This document shows, one piece after another, positions 23,331 to 36,959 of a stretch of DNA of 64,000 nt (position 1 is its first letter; each line of letters begins with the position of its first letter). The stretch covers positions 434,001 to 498,000 of the forward strand of contig NC_133918.1 in assembly GCF_964199755.1 (NCBI RefSeq), given 5' to 3'. Source of the stretch: Larus michahellis (lineage: Eukaryota; Chordata; Aves; Charadriiformes; Laridae). The notes under the pieces are model-generated. The model was not told the origin of the DNA. It worked only from the letters and a program-made list of their open reading frames with translations, and searched no databases. The translations under genes and the position numbers were made by a program.

Positions 23331-26104
23331 CGTGGCATCACTGCCTCCTCCCTGGACCCCCCTGCCCTCATGGTTGGGCCCTGCAGGGGGGCACCATGGT
23401 CCCCAAACCCTTCAATTAAACCATTTAAGCACAGCTGAAGAGTGCAGTTTCAACCCCCATCCACCCCAAAGCCTGGGGCTGAGCTGGGGGCGCAGGGATG
23501 CTGCTGGGCCCATGGCAGAGGGGGTCCCCCCACCCCACTCCCGGCAGCGGCATGGGTGGCAGCGGCAGGCGGACAGCGGGGCTGAGCCGTGGTGGCACTT
23601 GGTGTGCTCCCACCCGTGTGCCAAGTTACCGCCCGGCTCGGCTCCGGCGCAGGAGTGGCTGCGGCCGGGAAGGGGGATGCCGGCGGCTGGGCAGGGGAGT
23701 GCGGGAGCTGGGGGGGGCCAAGCTGCCTGCCGCGCTCCAGTGCTGCTGTCTGACATGATTTTGCTGATGGCGATGGGGAATGGGTTGGCTGCTCTCGCTG
23801 GTCGCATTCACTCCTTCCTCCCGGCTTTCCTCCCTCCTCCCCACCGCTCTCCGCATGGATGGGCACGCAGATGGGACGCGGGGCGACGTCTCGCCTCGGT
23901 CTTTACAAGCTCCACTTCCAGCGGGGCTTCTGCAATCCCAGCCCCTGAAATCCCACCCCAACACACATGTCCACCGGCCCCGGCTAGCAGCATGCACAGT
24001 GTGGCTATTGCCCATCCCCGAAGGTCATGGGCACTGCCCGAAGGAGGTCAGCCTCATTAGGCCCATTTCACAGATGGGGAAACTGAGACTGGGAGCAACG
24101 CGGTGACTCTTTGGGGCACGCAGGGTCCGGCCCCAGCGAACTCACCCCTCCCAAAAGGCGGTCGCCAGCCGGCCTGGCGTGTCCCCAATTGCTGCCTTTG
24201 GGACCATGGTGGCCAAATCGCGCCGGAGCGAGAGCGACAATACTCCCCGAGAGCCGCGGCGCAACCCAAAAATATGAGGTTACACAAGCAGCACCACACC
24301 TGCTGTGAGCAACGCCGGACCCACGCACCGCCACCGCCACCAACACCCTCTCCTTAACCCTTTGTGCACAGTGGCCAACCTCCAACACCGATGGCGTTGG
24401 CGCAGGGAAAGTCCCGGAGGACAGGGAGATGCGGTGGGGCCACCTGAGAGGGGACGTCCCGTTGCAGGTGTGGGACTCAGCCCCGTGGTTCTGGGGCCGC
24501 GGGGGAGGAGGTCACGCCGGGGCAGGACCCAGCCGGGGTCACTTTTCACCCTGGCCGGGGCCTCGCCCTGCACACATGGCTGGGCTTAACCCGGGGTCTT
24601 GGTCCCAGCCAAGCCAGAACCAAGGCGGAGCCGGTTCACCAGTGGTGACAGTTGAGCCCCTGGGGTAATATTTGCCCCCCAGAGAGGAACCACCTCCGCT
24701 CCCCTCGCCCTTCCCCTGGTTTGGATGTGGCAGCACTGGAGGTCACTGAACCTCCCCAGAAAACCATCTCCCCCTCCACGCTGTGACGCGGAGCCTGGTG
24801 CCACTCCGCTGGCCGCCGGTGGGCGCAGAGACGCTGACCCTGGCATCGACTGGTGCCATCCTCAGCGACAGGGAAGGAGCGGGGCCGGGGAGGCCGGAGC
24901 TGCCGGCCGCTGCCCAGCTGCTGCCAGAGCCGGGCTCAGCGCTGGGGAGCTGCACCCTACCGGGAGATGCCGTGGGACGCGTCCTGTGGGGCTGGATCCT
25001 GCCCGTCACAGACGGCACCAGCAGCGCCGGGCATCAGCGGCACGGGGAGGAGACGGCCAGTGGGAATGGATTAGAAGCAAAGCCTCTTCCACCCCGCCAT
25101 CGTCCAGCCCTTCTCCTTCCCCTCCTCCCCGGCCCGGCCTCGCCACCGGCTCTTTCCGGTCAGGGCCAGGACGGATGCCGGGGCGCTGCCAGCCCGTGGC
25201 TGCGTCTAAGCGGCAACTGCCGGCATAGCTCCACCGCCAGGATCGGCCCAATCGGCCCTCGGCTGGCCTGGAGGTGAGCAGGAATTTGGGATGACACCAC
25301 CACACCTTAATCACTGTTTGCTCTCGCCCGCGCCCCACCCAGCGAGAGGGGAACCCTCCGCTCCCGCCCGGCAGCATCGCCCCAGCCACCCCCAGCCCCT
25401 CACCCGGCCTCGGGGACTGCTGAGCCCCCGCCGGGGCTGTGCCGGGCTGCCCCGTGTCGCCAAGGCCCGGCACAGCTGGCCAGCAGAGCTGGCCCCCGTG
25501 GTGGCTCTGCCGTGGGTTCCCCACCGAGGACACTGCCGGGTGGCTTCGCCTCCCCGTGACTCAGTTTCCCGTCTGGAATGGCTGACCTGCCCGGCGGGGA
25601 GCGGGTCACGGGGTGAACCCGCTGCCGGGGGCTGTGGTGTCGGTGTCCCCAGATCTCGTCCTTGGGTGCTGGCGTGGGTGCAGCCCCAATCTGGGTGGGG
25701 GTCCGGCCCCCGGTTCCATGCTGGGGGTGGGTGTGGGCAGCAGGGACAGGGCGGCTACAAGAGGAGTCGCAGCACTTGCAATCACAGACCCTTAATGTCC
25801 CCCCCCCGGCTGTGGGGTTAATGCCATGGAGAACTCACGCTCAGGGACAGGCGCCAACCGCTTTGTCCCCTCCGTGGCATCAGTGTCACCCTTCCTGCCA
25901 ACCCCACTGCCGAAGCGCTCTGGCGGTGCGGGACGAGGGTCCCCCCACTGCGCCAGGTGAGGCTGGTGCCCTCAGACCACAGGGACCAGACCCCGCTTTG
26001 CCGCCCGTGCCAGCCCCCAGCAGCCGGCCCGGATCCAGCATGGCGCTGGGCATGTGGCCCTGCTGAAGCGGTGTGAGTCAGTGCCCCACGGCGCTCCTTA
26101 TGCA

Positions 26105-26380
26105 AAGGCTGGCATGGGGCTGGGGCGTGGGGCCATGGAGTGGGGCAGTGGCATAGGGCAGTGGTGGCATGGGGCTGTGGCGTGGGGCTGTGGCGTGGGG
26201 CCATGGCACGGAGCTGCGCCATGGGGCAGTGCTGTGTGGCTGTGGCATGAGGTCGTGGCATGGGGCAGTGGCATGGGGCACTGGTGTAGGGCAGTGGTGT
26301 GGCACTGTGGCGTGGGGCAGTGGTGTGGGGCCATGGTGTGGGGCAGTGGCATGGGGCCACGGTGTGGGGCAGCGGTCGGG
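26105..26380 (+). repeat. Minisatellite, GTGGCATGGGGCA unit
   Basis: Some twenty imperfect copies of a 12-13-bp unit (GTGGCATGGGGC, GTGGTGTGGGGC). G-rich on the plus strand; gives His/Pro/Thr ORFs on the minus strand. Confidence 0.9.
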
Positions 26381-29300
26381 GACAGCAGGGCGGGTGGCGG
26401 GTGCGATGGCAGCATGGAGAAGGGGGAAACTGAGGCAGTGTTGGGTGCGTCCCCGAGCCCCGCGGCCCGTGCGGGGCTGTCCCTGTCCCCAGCGGAGCCC
26501 CAAGCTGGCCTGACCCGCTCACGTAACGCCTGCCCGGCGCTTATGCAATAACCGCTGCCGCGCGGCTGCAAGGGACATCCAACACCGCAGCAATTACCCA
26601 GCCCTTAATCAGCAGCGACGCAGGATAACGAGGCTAATTGGAACCGCGGCTGGCAGAGCTGCCGGCGGGCTGGGGAAGGGGCATTCGGTTTGACCCTGCG
26701 CCCTGAGGGGGGCCCCCAAGCAATTAGTGGCTGCTGAGCCTTCGTTAGGGACTGGGGGTGGCCGAGCTGGACCCCACTGTGCCCCGGGCGGTGGGTGCCC
26801 ATGGGGTGGGACAGAGCATCCGCTCGCTGCTGGGCCGGAGTGTGGCATCCCCACCCCTGTCCCCATCCCTGTCCTTGTCCCCATCCCCGTCCCCGTACGC
26901 CCGCAGCACCGTGATGCTCAAAGTAGGTCACTGGGCCGAGGTGCCAGGCGACCGCAGGCACCGCAGCATCCTCCCCGGGGGGGTTCGCTCGCTCCGGGGG
27001 AGGAGCTCACCCTCCGCCCCGCCAAGCCCATCACCCCGCTCACCCCGCCGGGCTCCAGCTTCCCCAGGGAAGGGGACAGAGTTAGCACCTCCTGGAGATG
27101 GACTGCAGAGGCCTGACACAGCTCGCTGCACAAATGATGCCTAAATAGCTCCTAAATAGGACCCCCCACGTCCCCCCCCTCCCTCCGCGCTGCCCTGGGG
27201 GCTCAGCCCAGCGGTGTGAGGGTGCAGAGGGGCTCCCCGGGCGGTTTCCCCCGGCTCGGGCAGCGTTCGGCACTGGCCCAGGCACGGCGCAGCGCTGCCG
27301 AATCTCCAGCGTAATAATTAGGAGATAAACAGGAAAGAGGAAAGGGGCAGATTTCATATTCCGCCCTGATCCCTCTGAGACAGATAAAAGCGGAGTGGGG
27401 GGACACAAGGGGGCTTTTTTCCCACTTGTTTCTGCTGAATCGAACATTTTTCCTCCTGCTTAGAAGATTTCCCTGCCCCCCCCCGCCCCCCCCAGCTCCC
27501 GCCTTAATGAGGTTTTGCTGTAAAAGTCTCCGAGCCTCCACCGTGGCCTTGAGTTAATCTCCAGGCACCTTCAAAGCCGGGTTGTTCCTGGACCCCCACC
27601 CTGTGTGTGTCCTCCCCCCAACCTCGCTTCCATCTTTTTGAACTTCCCAGCCACAAAATTGCCAAGTTTCCTGTGATGCCGCTTCTCCTGCGCCTGGCGG
27701 CAAGCGCGGGGAACCCGGGGCAGATGGGGGGGAACACGGTCCCCAGGGCTGGGGCAGGGACGTGGGATGGGGACTCCCCGGGGGAATGTCTCCAGGCAGC
27801 CTGTCTTTGTGGGGAGTTTCCAAAGTGGGGTGAAAAGGGGGTATTTGGGGATTTTTTTTTTTCCTCCCCTAAACTAGAATATTGTGGACATACTGCAAAA
27901 AAATAGCCCTCGGCTCAGCCGAGCTGGTGGCTGGACCCCTCTTTGCCGCCAACAGCAAGGGCTTTGGGGGCCGGGTGACACCGGGGTGTCACCCCAGGGG
28001 ACAGGCAGGGGACCCGGGTGCAGGCGGCTGCCCGGCAGGTCTGCAGGGCCGAGCTGGCAGCAGAGCAGCCGTGGGGGTGCTGGGAGCATCCCCCCGCCGG
28101 GGCTCGGCTGGGGACCACCGTGGGACCCCAGGGCGGGAGGACAGTGCTGGCCGAGGGTCCCATCCCGGCCGCCCACTCGGGGCCCTGCAGCGGGAACTGG
28201 CTGCTTCCCTGGAAAAGGGCTCAGGAGGCGCCGCAGCCGCGTTTGCAGCCTCGCACAGCGCCGGCTGGCTCCAGACCCTCGATGGCACCCCTGCTGCCGT
28301 CGACCAGCCCCGGCTGGGTGCGGGGTGGTCCTCAAAGCACCCGTGGAAGCTTCTGGGCATCCTCACCCTCCCCATCGCCTGAGCGGGTGCTCTGTGCTGG
28401 CCGCAGCGGGTCCAAAACCCCCGTGAGGGCAGAAGCAGGAGGCGAGAGCACCCGAGCTGCTCGAGCGTGGGGTGCCGCACGCACCCACCCGCGCTTGAGC
28501 CATCGGCACCGCTCGGCTTCCTCCTCCTGCCGGCCAGTGCCCCCGGCTGCCCGCTGTGCCCGTACCTGGGCGTCCCCCTCCAGAGCCGATCTGGAGGCTT
28601 TAGCGCAAGTTAATCCCAGCAATCCCTTAATTCTAGGGACCGAAATAGGAAAGATCAGTAGGTCAGTGGGAAAAGCTCTTGGCCAAAGTTAACATGTTAA
28701 TGCGGAGACAGGGCGAGAGCAAGAGCAGGGGAGAGGAAAGCGCCCGCTGCCCGTGGATCTGTTCTGGCTTGTCCCCCTGGCCAGGCTCAGGTCACCCTGC
28801 ATCCTGCTGGGGAGAGGTTTTGGGGACGCCTCGCATCGCTGAGCCAGGGAGTCCCGGCAGCTCTGGGGTTGCTGCGGTTTGGAATGGGAAGGGAGGTTTT
28901 TCCCCTCTCACCCCACCAAACCCAACCCCAGAACTGGCGGCCCCGAGACGATTTCGCTGAGGTTTAAATCCCGGCCTCCAGAGGCGAGAGGTTGCGCATT
29001 AGCACGCTGCACCGCTGAGCGGCTCTAATTAGGGCTTGGCAGGCTCCCGCCTCAGCCCCGTAAGCACCTTTTTGGCTGCTGCTCTGGAAAAAGCCGTGCC
29101 GGAGGACTTAGCTTTTAATACAGCCAAAGCCCAGGTGAGCCACCCACCGCTGCCGCCCGGCACCACAAGGGCCTGTCCCAGCCCCAGCTGCGGGTCCCAG
29201 CGCTGGGGGGGGGGGGTGGTCACTGGGTGGCCTCAAGCAAGACCCCCCCAGCCCTGCGGTGCTGGTAGCGGTGGCATTGCATCCCCACGGGGACCAGCCC

Positions 29301-32300
29301 GGGGCTTTTCCCTGCATCCCCATCCGCCTTCCCCTGGGCTGGGTGTTTTTGGGCAATAATATCGCTATGGGAGCAGTTTCCTTAAATCCATCTCTGTTAC
29401 GGGAAGCAGCTTAAGCACCAGAAACTCTCTTCCTCTCTGTTCTTTTAATACAATCCCGGCTTAGCAAAGCCCCGGGCTTAGCCGCTGCCCCTGCAGTGCA
29501 AGTGAGGAGAGGAGAATTAAATAATATGAAAGCAGAAAACAAAGGGCTCTGCTTGATTTAAGCAGCTGGAGGCGGGGGGGGTGAGAGTGGTCCGGCCCTG
29601 CCCGGGGGAGCCGCCGGGGTTACCTGCGGAGGGGGATGCTTGGCCGGATGATACAGGGTGCCGCCCCTCTGGGATGCCGGGCTTTTATGGGTCAGTGGGT
29701 CAGGGATGCTGCGGTGCTTTCAGCCACTGCTCCTGCCGCCGGGGACTGGAGGGAGCCCAGCTTGGAGGCACACGCACCCTAAAGGTGCCCTGAACATCTC
29801 ACTGTGTTTTTCAGTGGCAAGTATTCCCATTTTCCAGAGTTTTCCCACCTTGGGCTCTGCCGGAACCGGCGAGCGGCTTTGGGGATCTCAGTGCCCTCTG
29901 CAGAGGCAGCATCCCACCAAGAAATGGGTCTTCCCCGCGTTTCCCACCCCGTGCCTTGCCGATGGGCTGGGGGTTAGTGCTCATCCTCCGGGTCCCGGCG
30001 GGCCGGGCTGGCTCCCATCGCCGGCACCACGGATCACCTTGGACTCCGCTCCCGGCACAGCCCGGCGACAGGCTGGGTTGCTGGGGAGACGGGCTGGTTT
30101 ATTTACCATCAGGGCTGCGATAAGGAGTGCGAAAGGGGAGGCGAAGCACATGGTGTCCAATGTGCCTGACCCACTTTTCCAGCGCCCGGGCATCACTCGC
30201 CCTCGGCTATTGGATTGCAGCGGCGGAGGCACAGGGAGCGCAGAGAGCTCTCCAGAGCCACCGAGCTGTGAGGCTTTGGGGTGTCCTTGCTGCTGAACCC
30301 CATTTTCTCTGGGCTGGTTGGGAATAGCGGAAAAGCATCCCCGGACACTGTGGGTGCATCACGGCTGGATGCTGAGACACCGCAACGGGGACAAAAACTG
30401 GTGTGAAAGCTCGCCGTGGCAGACTCCTCGTGCCCGTCCTCGGCCGCGGTCCCCGCCGCAGTACGTCCCCCGCCGGCGCTGGCACAGTGGCCCAGATCTG
30501 CCATTCCGCATGGCTTCCCTGGCTCTCCCCGGGGCCGGGCGCCGGCAGGCAGGGCGCTCGCTCGGCGCCTCGCACGGCCGCCCGCTAATTTGACATGACT
30601 CTTCCATTAGAGATGAGATGCCGGCAAAGAGCTTTTCGGTGTAGGAGTTAACTCCTTCTCCCACCCTGGAGCTCCCCGGCCTGCAGCGTCGGCTCTGTCT
30701 GCATCACCCGCATGGCCTGGGGTCTGTGGGATGGGGGGGGGGGTTCCCCCTCGTCATCACTCCCAGCTTGGTGTTGGGCTCCCCGTGGGCCCCTTGCACC
30801 TGCAGCATCCTCCTCCTCTGAGGATGCGGGATGAGCGCAGAGACCCGGCATTGCTGTGCTGGAGGGTGCTAGAGCGGGGCTCCATGGGCCCCCCCCGGCT
30901 GGCAGGAGAGGCCCCAGCCCAGGCAGCCCCAGCCCTGGCTGCAGCGCCAGCTGCTTCCCTTATTGATCTCCTCTCCTGCTGTTAATTAGCGCCTCCAATT
31001 TAGCCTGATCAGAGCCTCGGCTCCCTGCAAAGGGCCTGTCTCGGTTTTGGCCATCCCTGTGGTGCGCTGGGGCTGCTGGCCAGTGGATGGGGCCAAAAGG
31101 GGAGCCCGGGGAGCTGGGCGCAGGTGGGGGTTTGGGGTGAGCATCCCAGCCGGGGGGTGGTCCCCAAGCGGGGGATCCTGGGACGTGGCGGGGATCAATG
31201 GCAGGGGGATGAGCCCTGGCTGGGAGCCGGCACGTGTCCCCCCCAAGGGCACGGATGTCCCAGCCCGGAGGTGTCAGTGTTTCACATCCGATGTGACACT
31301 GTGCTGGGGGGGACAGTGGTGGCGGCTCGGAGTTGGCAGCCAGCTCCAGAGCTGGCTGACGGTGAAAACGCAGCGCAGGGTCCACTCTCTGGGACAGAGC
31401 CCTGCCCCAAGGACAGCCACCTTCCCACACCAGGACAGAGCTTTCCCTCGTGTCCCTGCTCCGCTGGAGCTGCTCAGGGGAGGTGACAGCAGTCCTTGGT
31501 CCCCTGCTGCAAGGACAGGCCCCAGCATCCTTCCAGAGACCGGAGGCAAAGCTGATATGGGGGATCAGGATCCCTCCTGTGTCCCCAGGGGCAGCTGGTC
31601 ACCAGCCACAACAGGGCCGGATCCTGCTCCTTGCCAGGCTCCGGCCAGGGAGGTTCTCCTGAGCACAGCCACAGCTGGGGCCACCATCGGGGCTTGCCCA
31701 AAGGCCAGGAGGACAGACTTGGCTCCTGGAGAAAGGTTTGGCCCTGGAGCGTGGCCACGATTCCCTGCAAAATGCCTGGAGGGATGGCTCATCCTAAGGG
31801 TACAGCAGGGAAACTGAGGCAAGGAGCTAGGCAGGGGCGTGCACCATGCTGGGGTCTGCCGGGGGCTCTGGGGCATCATGGGTGCTTGAGCCCCATCAGG
31901 CTACAGCATCCCTGACCCTGCCACGGGACCTGTGGGCTCTGCTGCCCTCCAGGTCTCCACCTAAGGGGGCTTCAGAGGCAGCCAGCCCCCCAGCAGCCCC
32001 CACAGCTGCAGGAGAGCAGGCAGGGAGCTGCTCGGGGAAGGTCTCTGGCCAAGGGGGCTGGAGGAGAGGAGGCTGTGCCAGAGCAGCACGTCCTCACCGT
32101 CACCTCCCCCATCACTGCCATGTCACGGGATGGCTGCGGGGTCTGGGGACCTCGCGCCCAGCTGGTCTGACTCGGCTCGGATCAGGATCCCGCATAACGC
32201 CGGCTGCGAGCGCCCTGGATCATGGCGGGGATGCACCACCGTAGAGCTGACCTGGATCCCAGCCACCCTGTCAGCCGTCACCTCTTGTGCCACCACATGC

Positions 32301-33289
32301 CCCTGGGAGAGACTTCCAGCGTGGGGGACAGCCCTGTGATGGTTGGGGAGGACAGGACTGGGGATGGCTGTGGTCCCCATCCCTCACAGTGGCCCCAGGA
32401 CAGGCCAGCTCCTAGGCGGGGGGTGGGGGGAGGTGGCCAGTCCAGACCACCCAAATGGTGTTTTGGGAGATGGGGTGGGGGGCATCCGCCAAAGGCAGTT
32501 TGGGAAGTCGCACTGGAGACCCCCAGCCCTGCTGCTGGGGTCTCCCATTCCCCCCCAGGAGCAGAGAGATGCCCAGAAGGACACGTCTGCTCCTCCTGTT
32601 GCAGGCAGGGACCCAAATGCTCCCGCATTAGTTTTGTGGGATTCTTTGGCTGCAAATTGGGGTGTCGTCACCCTTTTCCCACACCGGATGACTCAGACTT
32701 CGCAGCAGGGTGGGGATGCGGCATCAGCAGAGGAAACCCTCCCCGAAATCCTGGCGTGGAGCCACCCATGAAATATTCAGGCTGTTCAGTGCGGTTCCCA
32801 CCTCACCGTCGAAAGCACCATGAATATTGCAGGTGGGCATTAAAGTTTCACGGCTGCCAGACTTCGGTGCAGCCCTGCGGACACCGTTACTGTGGGAAGT
32901 CCCTCTGACAGGACGCATCGTGCCTTCACCAGGCTCCGGCAACCCGTTTTCCTCTGGTTTACCCCCAAAACAGGTTATGATGATGGGCTCGGGCCCTGAA
33001 CCACTCCAAGAGCAAACCAACCCCACCGTGTCCCTGGGAAGGAGCAGCACAACTCAAGGCAGAGCCGCAGGAGAGTGCGAGGTCCTGCAGGACCAGGGAC
33101 AAGCAGGGGACATGGCCTCCCCACCCCAAAGCTCAGCCGCGCTCCCCGCTGCCCTGATGGCAGCGCGGCCTCACTCTTCCACAGCCCTGAGCGACACCCG
33201 TCCCGGGTGCGAGAAGAGGTTTGCAGCTCCCTGAACATCTCAAAGGTTTCGTACTCCATGTCATGAGCTTTCCAGGTCAGTCCCCACCA

Positions 33290-33625
33290 GAAGGGACCAT
33301 TCCCTTCTCCTCCACTCTCATAACTCCGCTCTTCCCATGTTTATATAACAGCGATGTCTCCCGCGGACCAGGGAGAGAATTGGCCGAGGAGAAATAATGA
33401 GGATAATTCAAGTCATTTGGGAAGATGAGGTTTGCGAGGTGCCCAGCGTCTTCCACCTTTTACATGTTGTCTCTAATCATCTGCAATCTCGGATGGCCAT
33501 TGATGGAGCTCGTTGCTGTGGCGACGGATGAATAGCCCTGGGATTGTACCATGCCAAAAAAGTGCCGTCCTTCCATCAAAACAACAACAACAACAAAAAT
33601 ATCATTTTGTTCAGGAAATTAAGCA
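33290..33625. promoter_or_regulatory. Candidate conserved element with an RFX X-box-like site
   Basis: AT-richer block with no repeats in GC-rich surroundings. GTTGCTGTGGCGAC at 33512-33525 fits an RFX X-box (two half-sites) closely. Enhancer role is inferred. Confidence 0.3.
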
Positions 33626-35084
33626 GTTTGCAACCAAATAGCAACATCTGAAAGGGCTCCCGCATCCGTTCTTTCCTCCTGGCTCCTGTGGCCGCATTGG
33701 GTTTGTCGGGAACAAGCCCATTGCCCCGGAGAGTCCTTTGTGTGTGCCGGACAAGGAGAAGGTGGTAATTGCAAGGGGGTTTCTAACCCACTGAGCCTAT
33801 TAAAAGGATTTTACCCCCACCACCACCTCTTCTTCCCCAGATGTGTATCACGCAGGCAGGGAGCGCGGGGCGCTGGGGCCAGGGGCTGGCGCAGCACTGG
33901 GTTAATGTGTTAGCTGTGCAAGGTTGGACCAGAGCAGGGTGCTGGGGCAGAGGGAGGTGGCGATGGGGCTCAGGTCCTGCTTTTCCCCTGGGGAAGGAGC
34001 CGGCACGGGGCTCCCGAGGTGCGGGAGGAGGGTGGCCGGCTGAGTGGGAAGCACAGAGCTCCCGCTGCTGTCAGCCTCCGTGGTTTTCCATTGAAACTCC
34101 CTCCCAGGCACTACAACCTGAGCCTGGATGCCCTCGGTCCCCTGGACGCCCCTTGATCCCCACAGCTCCAGGAGCATCTCCCGGGGGGGCTGCTGGAGAC
34201 GCTGCTCTCAAGCTGTGCCTCTGAACGTCGGGTAGCACAGCCCCCGGGGGCGAGGCTGGGATGGGGGGGGAGATTTGGGGTCTGCTCAACCAGGGATTGA
34301 TCCTGGCTTTGGTTTCCTCCTCGGGGTGGAGGCGTCTGACCCTCCCGACGCTGGAAACCGCAGGCAAAGCCACATCCCAAGGCCCACACTGCAGAGATTC
34401 TCTGCCTGAAACCCACGTTACCGCACTGGGCCTCGGCACACGTTTTGAGTGGGGGGTCTGCTCCCTGCTGGCACCTTCGGTGTTCCCGAATGTCATCGGC
34501 CAGCGGCAGGATGTAAATAGTGTAATTCAGAGCTGTGTGACCCCCAAGCTCATCCTGCAAGAGGAAAAGAAACACAATACCTGTACGGCAAGCATCCAGC
34601 TGGCAGCCTGGGAGAGCCCGGGGTGCAGCGGGGTGGGACCCAGCCCCTGCCTGCCGGGGCAGCGGAGAGCAGGGGGGAGGATGGGTGCATGCTGAGAAAA
34701 CATTTGACAGAGGACCCTGAGGATGAGAAACGGGCCAACTTCCTGGCTCCTTTCCGGGCGAGAGCCCCGGGCAGTGCTTTGCCAGCCATCCCCAGAGCCC
34801 TCCACCCTCCCTGGGCTCAGCCAGAGCCAGATGGAGACACATCTTGGCTGCGCAGAAAAACGAGGGGGCCGAGCGGGCTGGGGAGATTAACTCTGCGGGG
34901 AAAACAAGCTCAGCAGACGCTGCCGAGCTGAGGACGCCTGCGCGGCTGCACGTGTGCATTTGCATGCACACGCATGTGCTACAAGCATACATGGGCACGC
35001 ATGTGCGGAGGGTCGGTGCTTGTGTGCATGCAGATGTGTGCATTCGGCCGAGCTGAGGAACCAGCATCTGGCCTCGGAGGGGCA

Positions 35085-35290
35085 GGCAGGATATTGGAAA
35101 TGTGTCCTCATCCTTTAATTGCGCCGCTTTGATAACAGTGATAATTGGCTAGAAATCGATACTGTTTTGCTCCTGTTTCTCCCGTCCTGTGTCCCCCTCC
35201 CCTCCCTGGACACCGTGCTCCCTTTAGTGGAGTGACATTTAAATGCTCTGCCATTGCCATTAGATAACCCAGGCAGAGACGGCGCCGCTT
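35085..35290. promoter_or_regulatory. Candidate conserved AT-rich element
   Basis: Contains CTTTGATAACAGTGATAATTGG, a TCF/LEF-type CTTTGAT beside GATA and homeodomain-type motifs, plus ATCGAT and ATTTAAATGC. Composition differs sharply from the flanks. Function is not shown by the sequence. Confidence 0.3.
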
Positions 35291-36959
35291 AGGAGAGGGC
35301 TGATGCAGCCCAGCAGCGGGCAGAGATGGAGGCAGCTCCCCTCTCTGCTGCCGCAGCTCAAGGGCAGATGGAAACGATGCTGCCGGTGCTGTGGGAGTGA
35401 CAGCGGTGGGTGACTGCAGCGGGTCTGGGGATGAAGGGAGAGTGGAGCAGGGAAGGGACAAACCCAAAACCAAATTGCATCAGCCAGGAACTCCCTCCAG
35501 CTTTGGCTCTGAAAATTCTTCTGGAGCATCACAGGAAAATGTGTATTTATAGCCCTGCAGCTCGGCCTGCCCTGCTCCCCGTGCCCTACCACCACCTTCG
35601 CCCCGTGCCCTCTTTCCCCTGGCAAGCTGCAGCCGGGGTCTCGGAGCCTGCAAAGTCAGGCAGCTCCTGGTCTCCTTACAACCACCCTTGCAGAGCAGCC
35701 CCTGGGCTTCACCAACCCAGCTGGGGCTGCCGGGGGCTCAGCACCCCAAAAAGCCGCCCCGACCCCGCTCCCGCCCCGTAAGGGCAAGCTCTGGTTCGTT
35801 CCTCCGGTAAGGAGGAACACATCCTCCTCCGGGCTCCGTAAAGGCAAAGGGATTTGGCTGGAGAGCAGGACGGTAGCGCCAAAGGATGCACAGAGAGCAC
35901 CAGGGACACCCCGGGCTGGTACTGGTGGCCCCAGGGCTCCTGGTCCACAATAGCCAAGTGACCCTTGTTAGCTACGTAACCCTCGTTAGCTAAGTGACCC
36001 TCAATAGCCAAGTGGGCTCCAGTGCCAGAGCGGGACCCGCTCCGCTCTGCGGGGCTGGCTGCAGCGTGGGGCTGGGCGAGCGAGGGGTGTCCGGGGGGGG
36101 AGAGGGTACATGGGGGGTGCAGGGGTACATGGGCGAGGGGCACCTGGGTGCGGGGTGGGTGGGTCGGCGTGTGCCCACCTTTCCGTGGGAGCCTGGTGCC
36201 ACCTGGTGGCCATGACCCGCGGCGTGCGGCCCCCGCCGGTGCTGGCTCCACGGGAGCCGGGGGTGCTCGGGGAGCTGGGGGTGTCCGGGCAGCGACCTGC
36301 CCAGCCCCTCAGCTGGCTTTATTTCCCATTTCTGCAAATAATTCAAACCGCACCAACGGATGCCTTTGCGCAGCCGGACCCGGCCCCGAAAGGTGCCGCA
36401 GGAGCAGAGCCTCGTCTGTGCCAAAGACCAGCAGAAACCCCGCATCGACAGCCTGCCCAGGGGCTTACGCACAAAGTTTTTAGAAGCCCCCAGGGCCAGG
36501 GAGACGGTGGGGAGACACCCGAGCAGAGCCTGACTGTGGCTTCCCGGAGATTTTGCTCCCAGGAGTTTCTCCAGCCCCAGCACGGCTGGGAAATGGGGAC
36601 TTTATCTTGCACGGATCTTCCCCGGGAGCCCTACGGCTACCAATCCTGGGCACGGCCCTGTGACAAGTTGGGTCACAACAACACCAGAGCAAAGCTTCGA
36701 TTGAAAAAAAAACAACCAAAACATCAAAACCCATCATCCATGGCTTAGAGAAGAGCAGCAGGAAGGGTTTGCAGGCGGGAAGCCCTTCCAGACGGAGACC
36801 CCCGATCGTCCCAGCCTCCCTCTCTGTTTGGGGTGACAGGGCTGAGTCCCAGGTCAGCGGGGTCTGGGGCTGCGGGGGATTAATTCTGAGTTAATTCTGT
36901 ATTGCAACAGAAATGCACAAGGTACATCACCAAGATGTACCACTGTCTTTGAATAAATC

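Larger units (their letters stand above)
22330..36955. other. Intergenic region between two divergent promoters
   Basis: Fourteen kilobases without a supportable gene between the ROR-like promoter (minus) and the ZFAND5-like promoter (plus). Long open frames here are GC-rich shadows without splice support. It holds two minisatellites (23033-23330, 26105-26380) and scattered AT-rich islands (about 26560-26650, 27290-27370, 28590-28700, 30540-30660, 32750-32870, 33290-33625, 35085-35290) that could be regulatory. Confidence 0.7.

Noticed and set aside
27115-27160. Tandem MEF2 sites (CTAAATAG twice)
   Set aside because: The copies lack the full ten-base MEF2 consensus.
34111-35067. 318-aa minus-strand frame
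   Set aside because: Cys/Met-rich translation of TG/CA-rich DNA; no splice or domain support.
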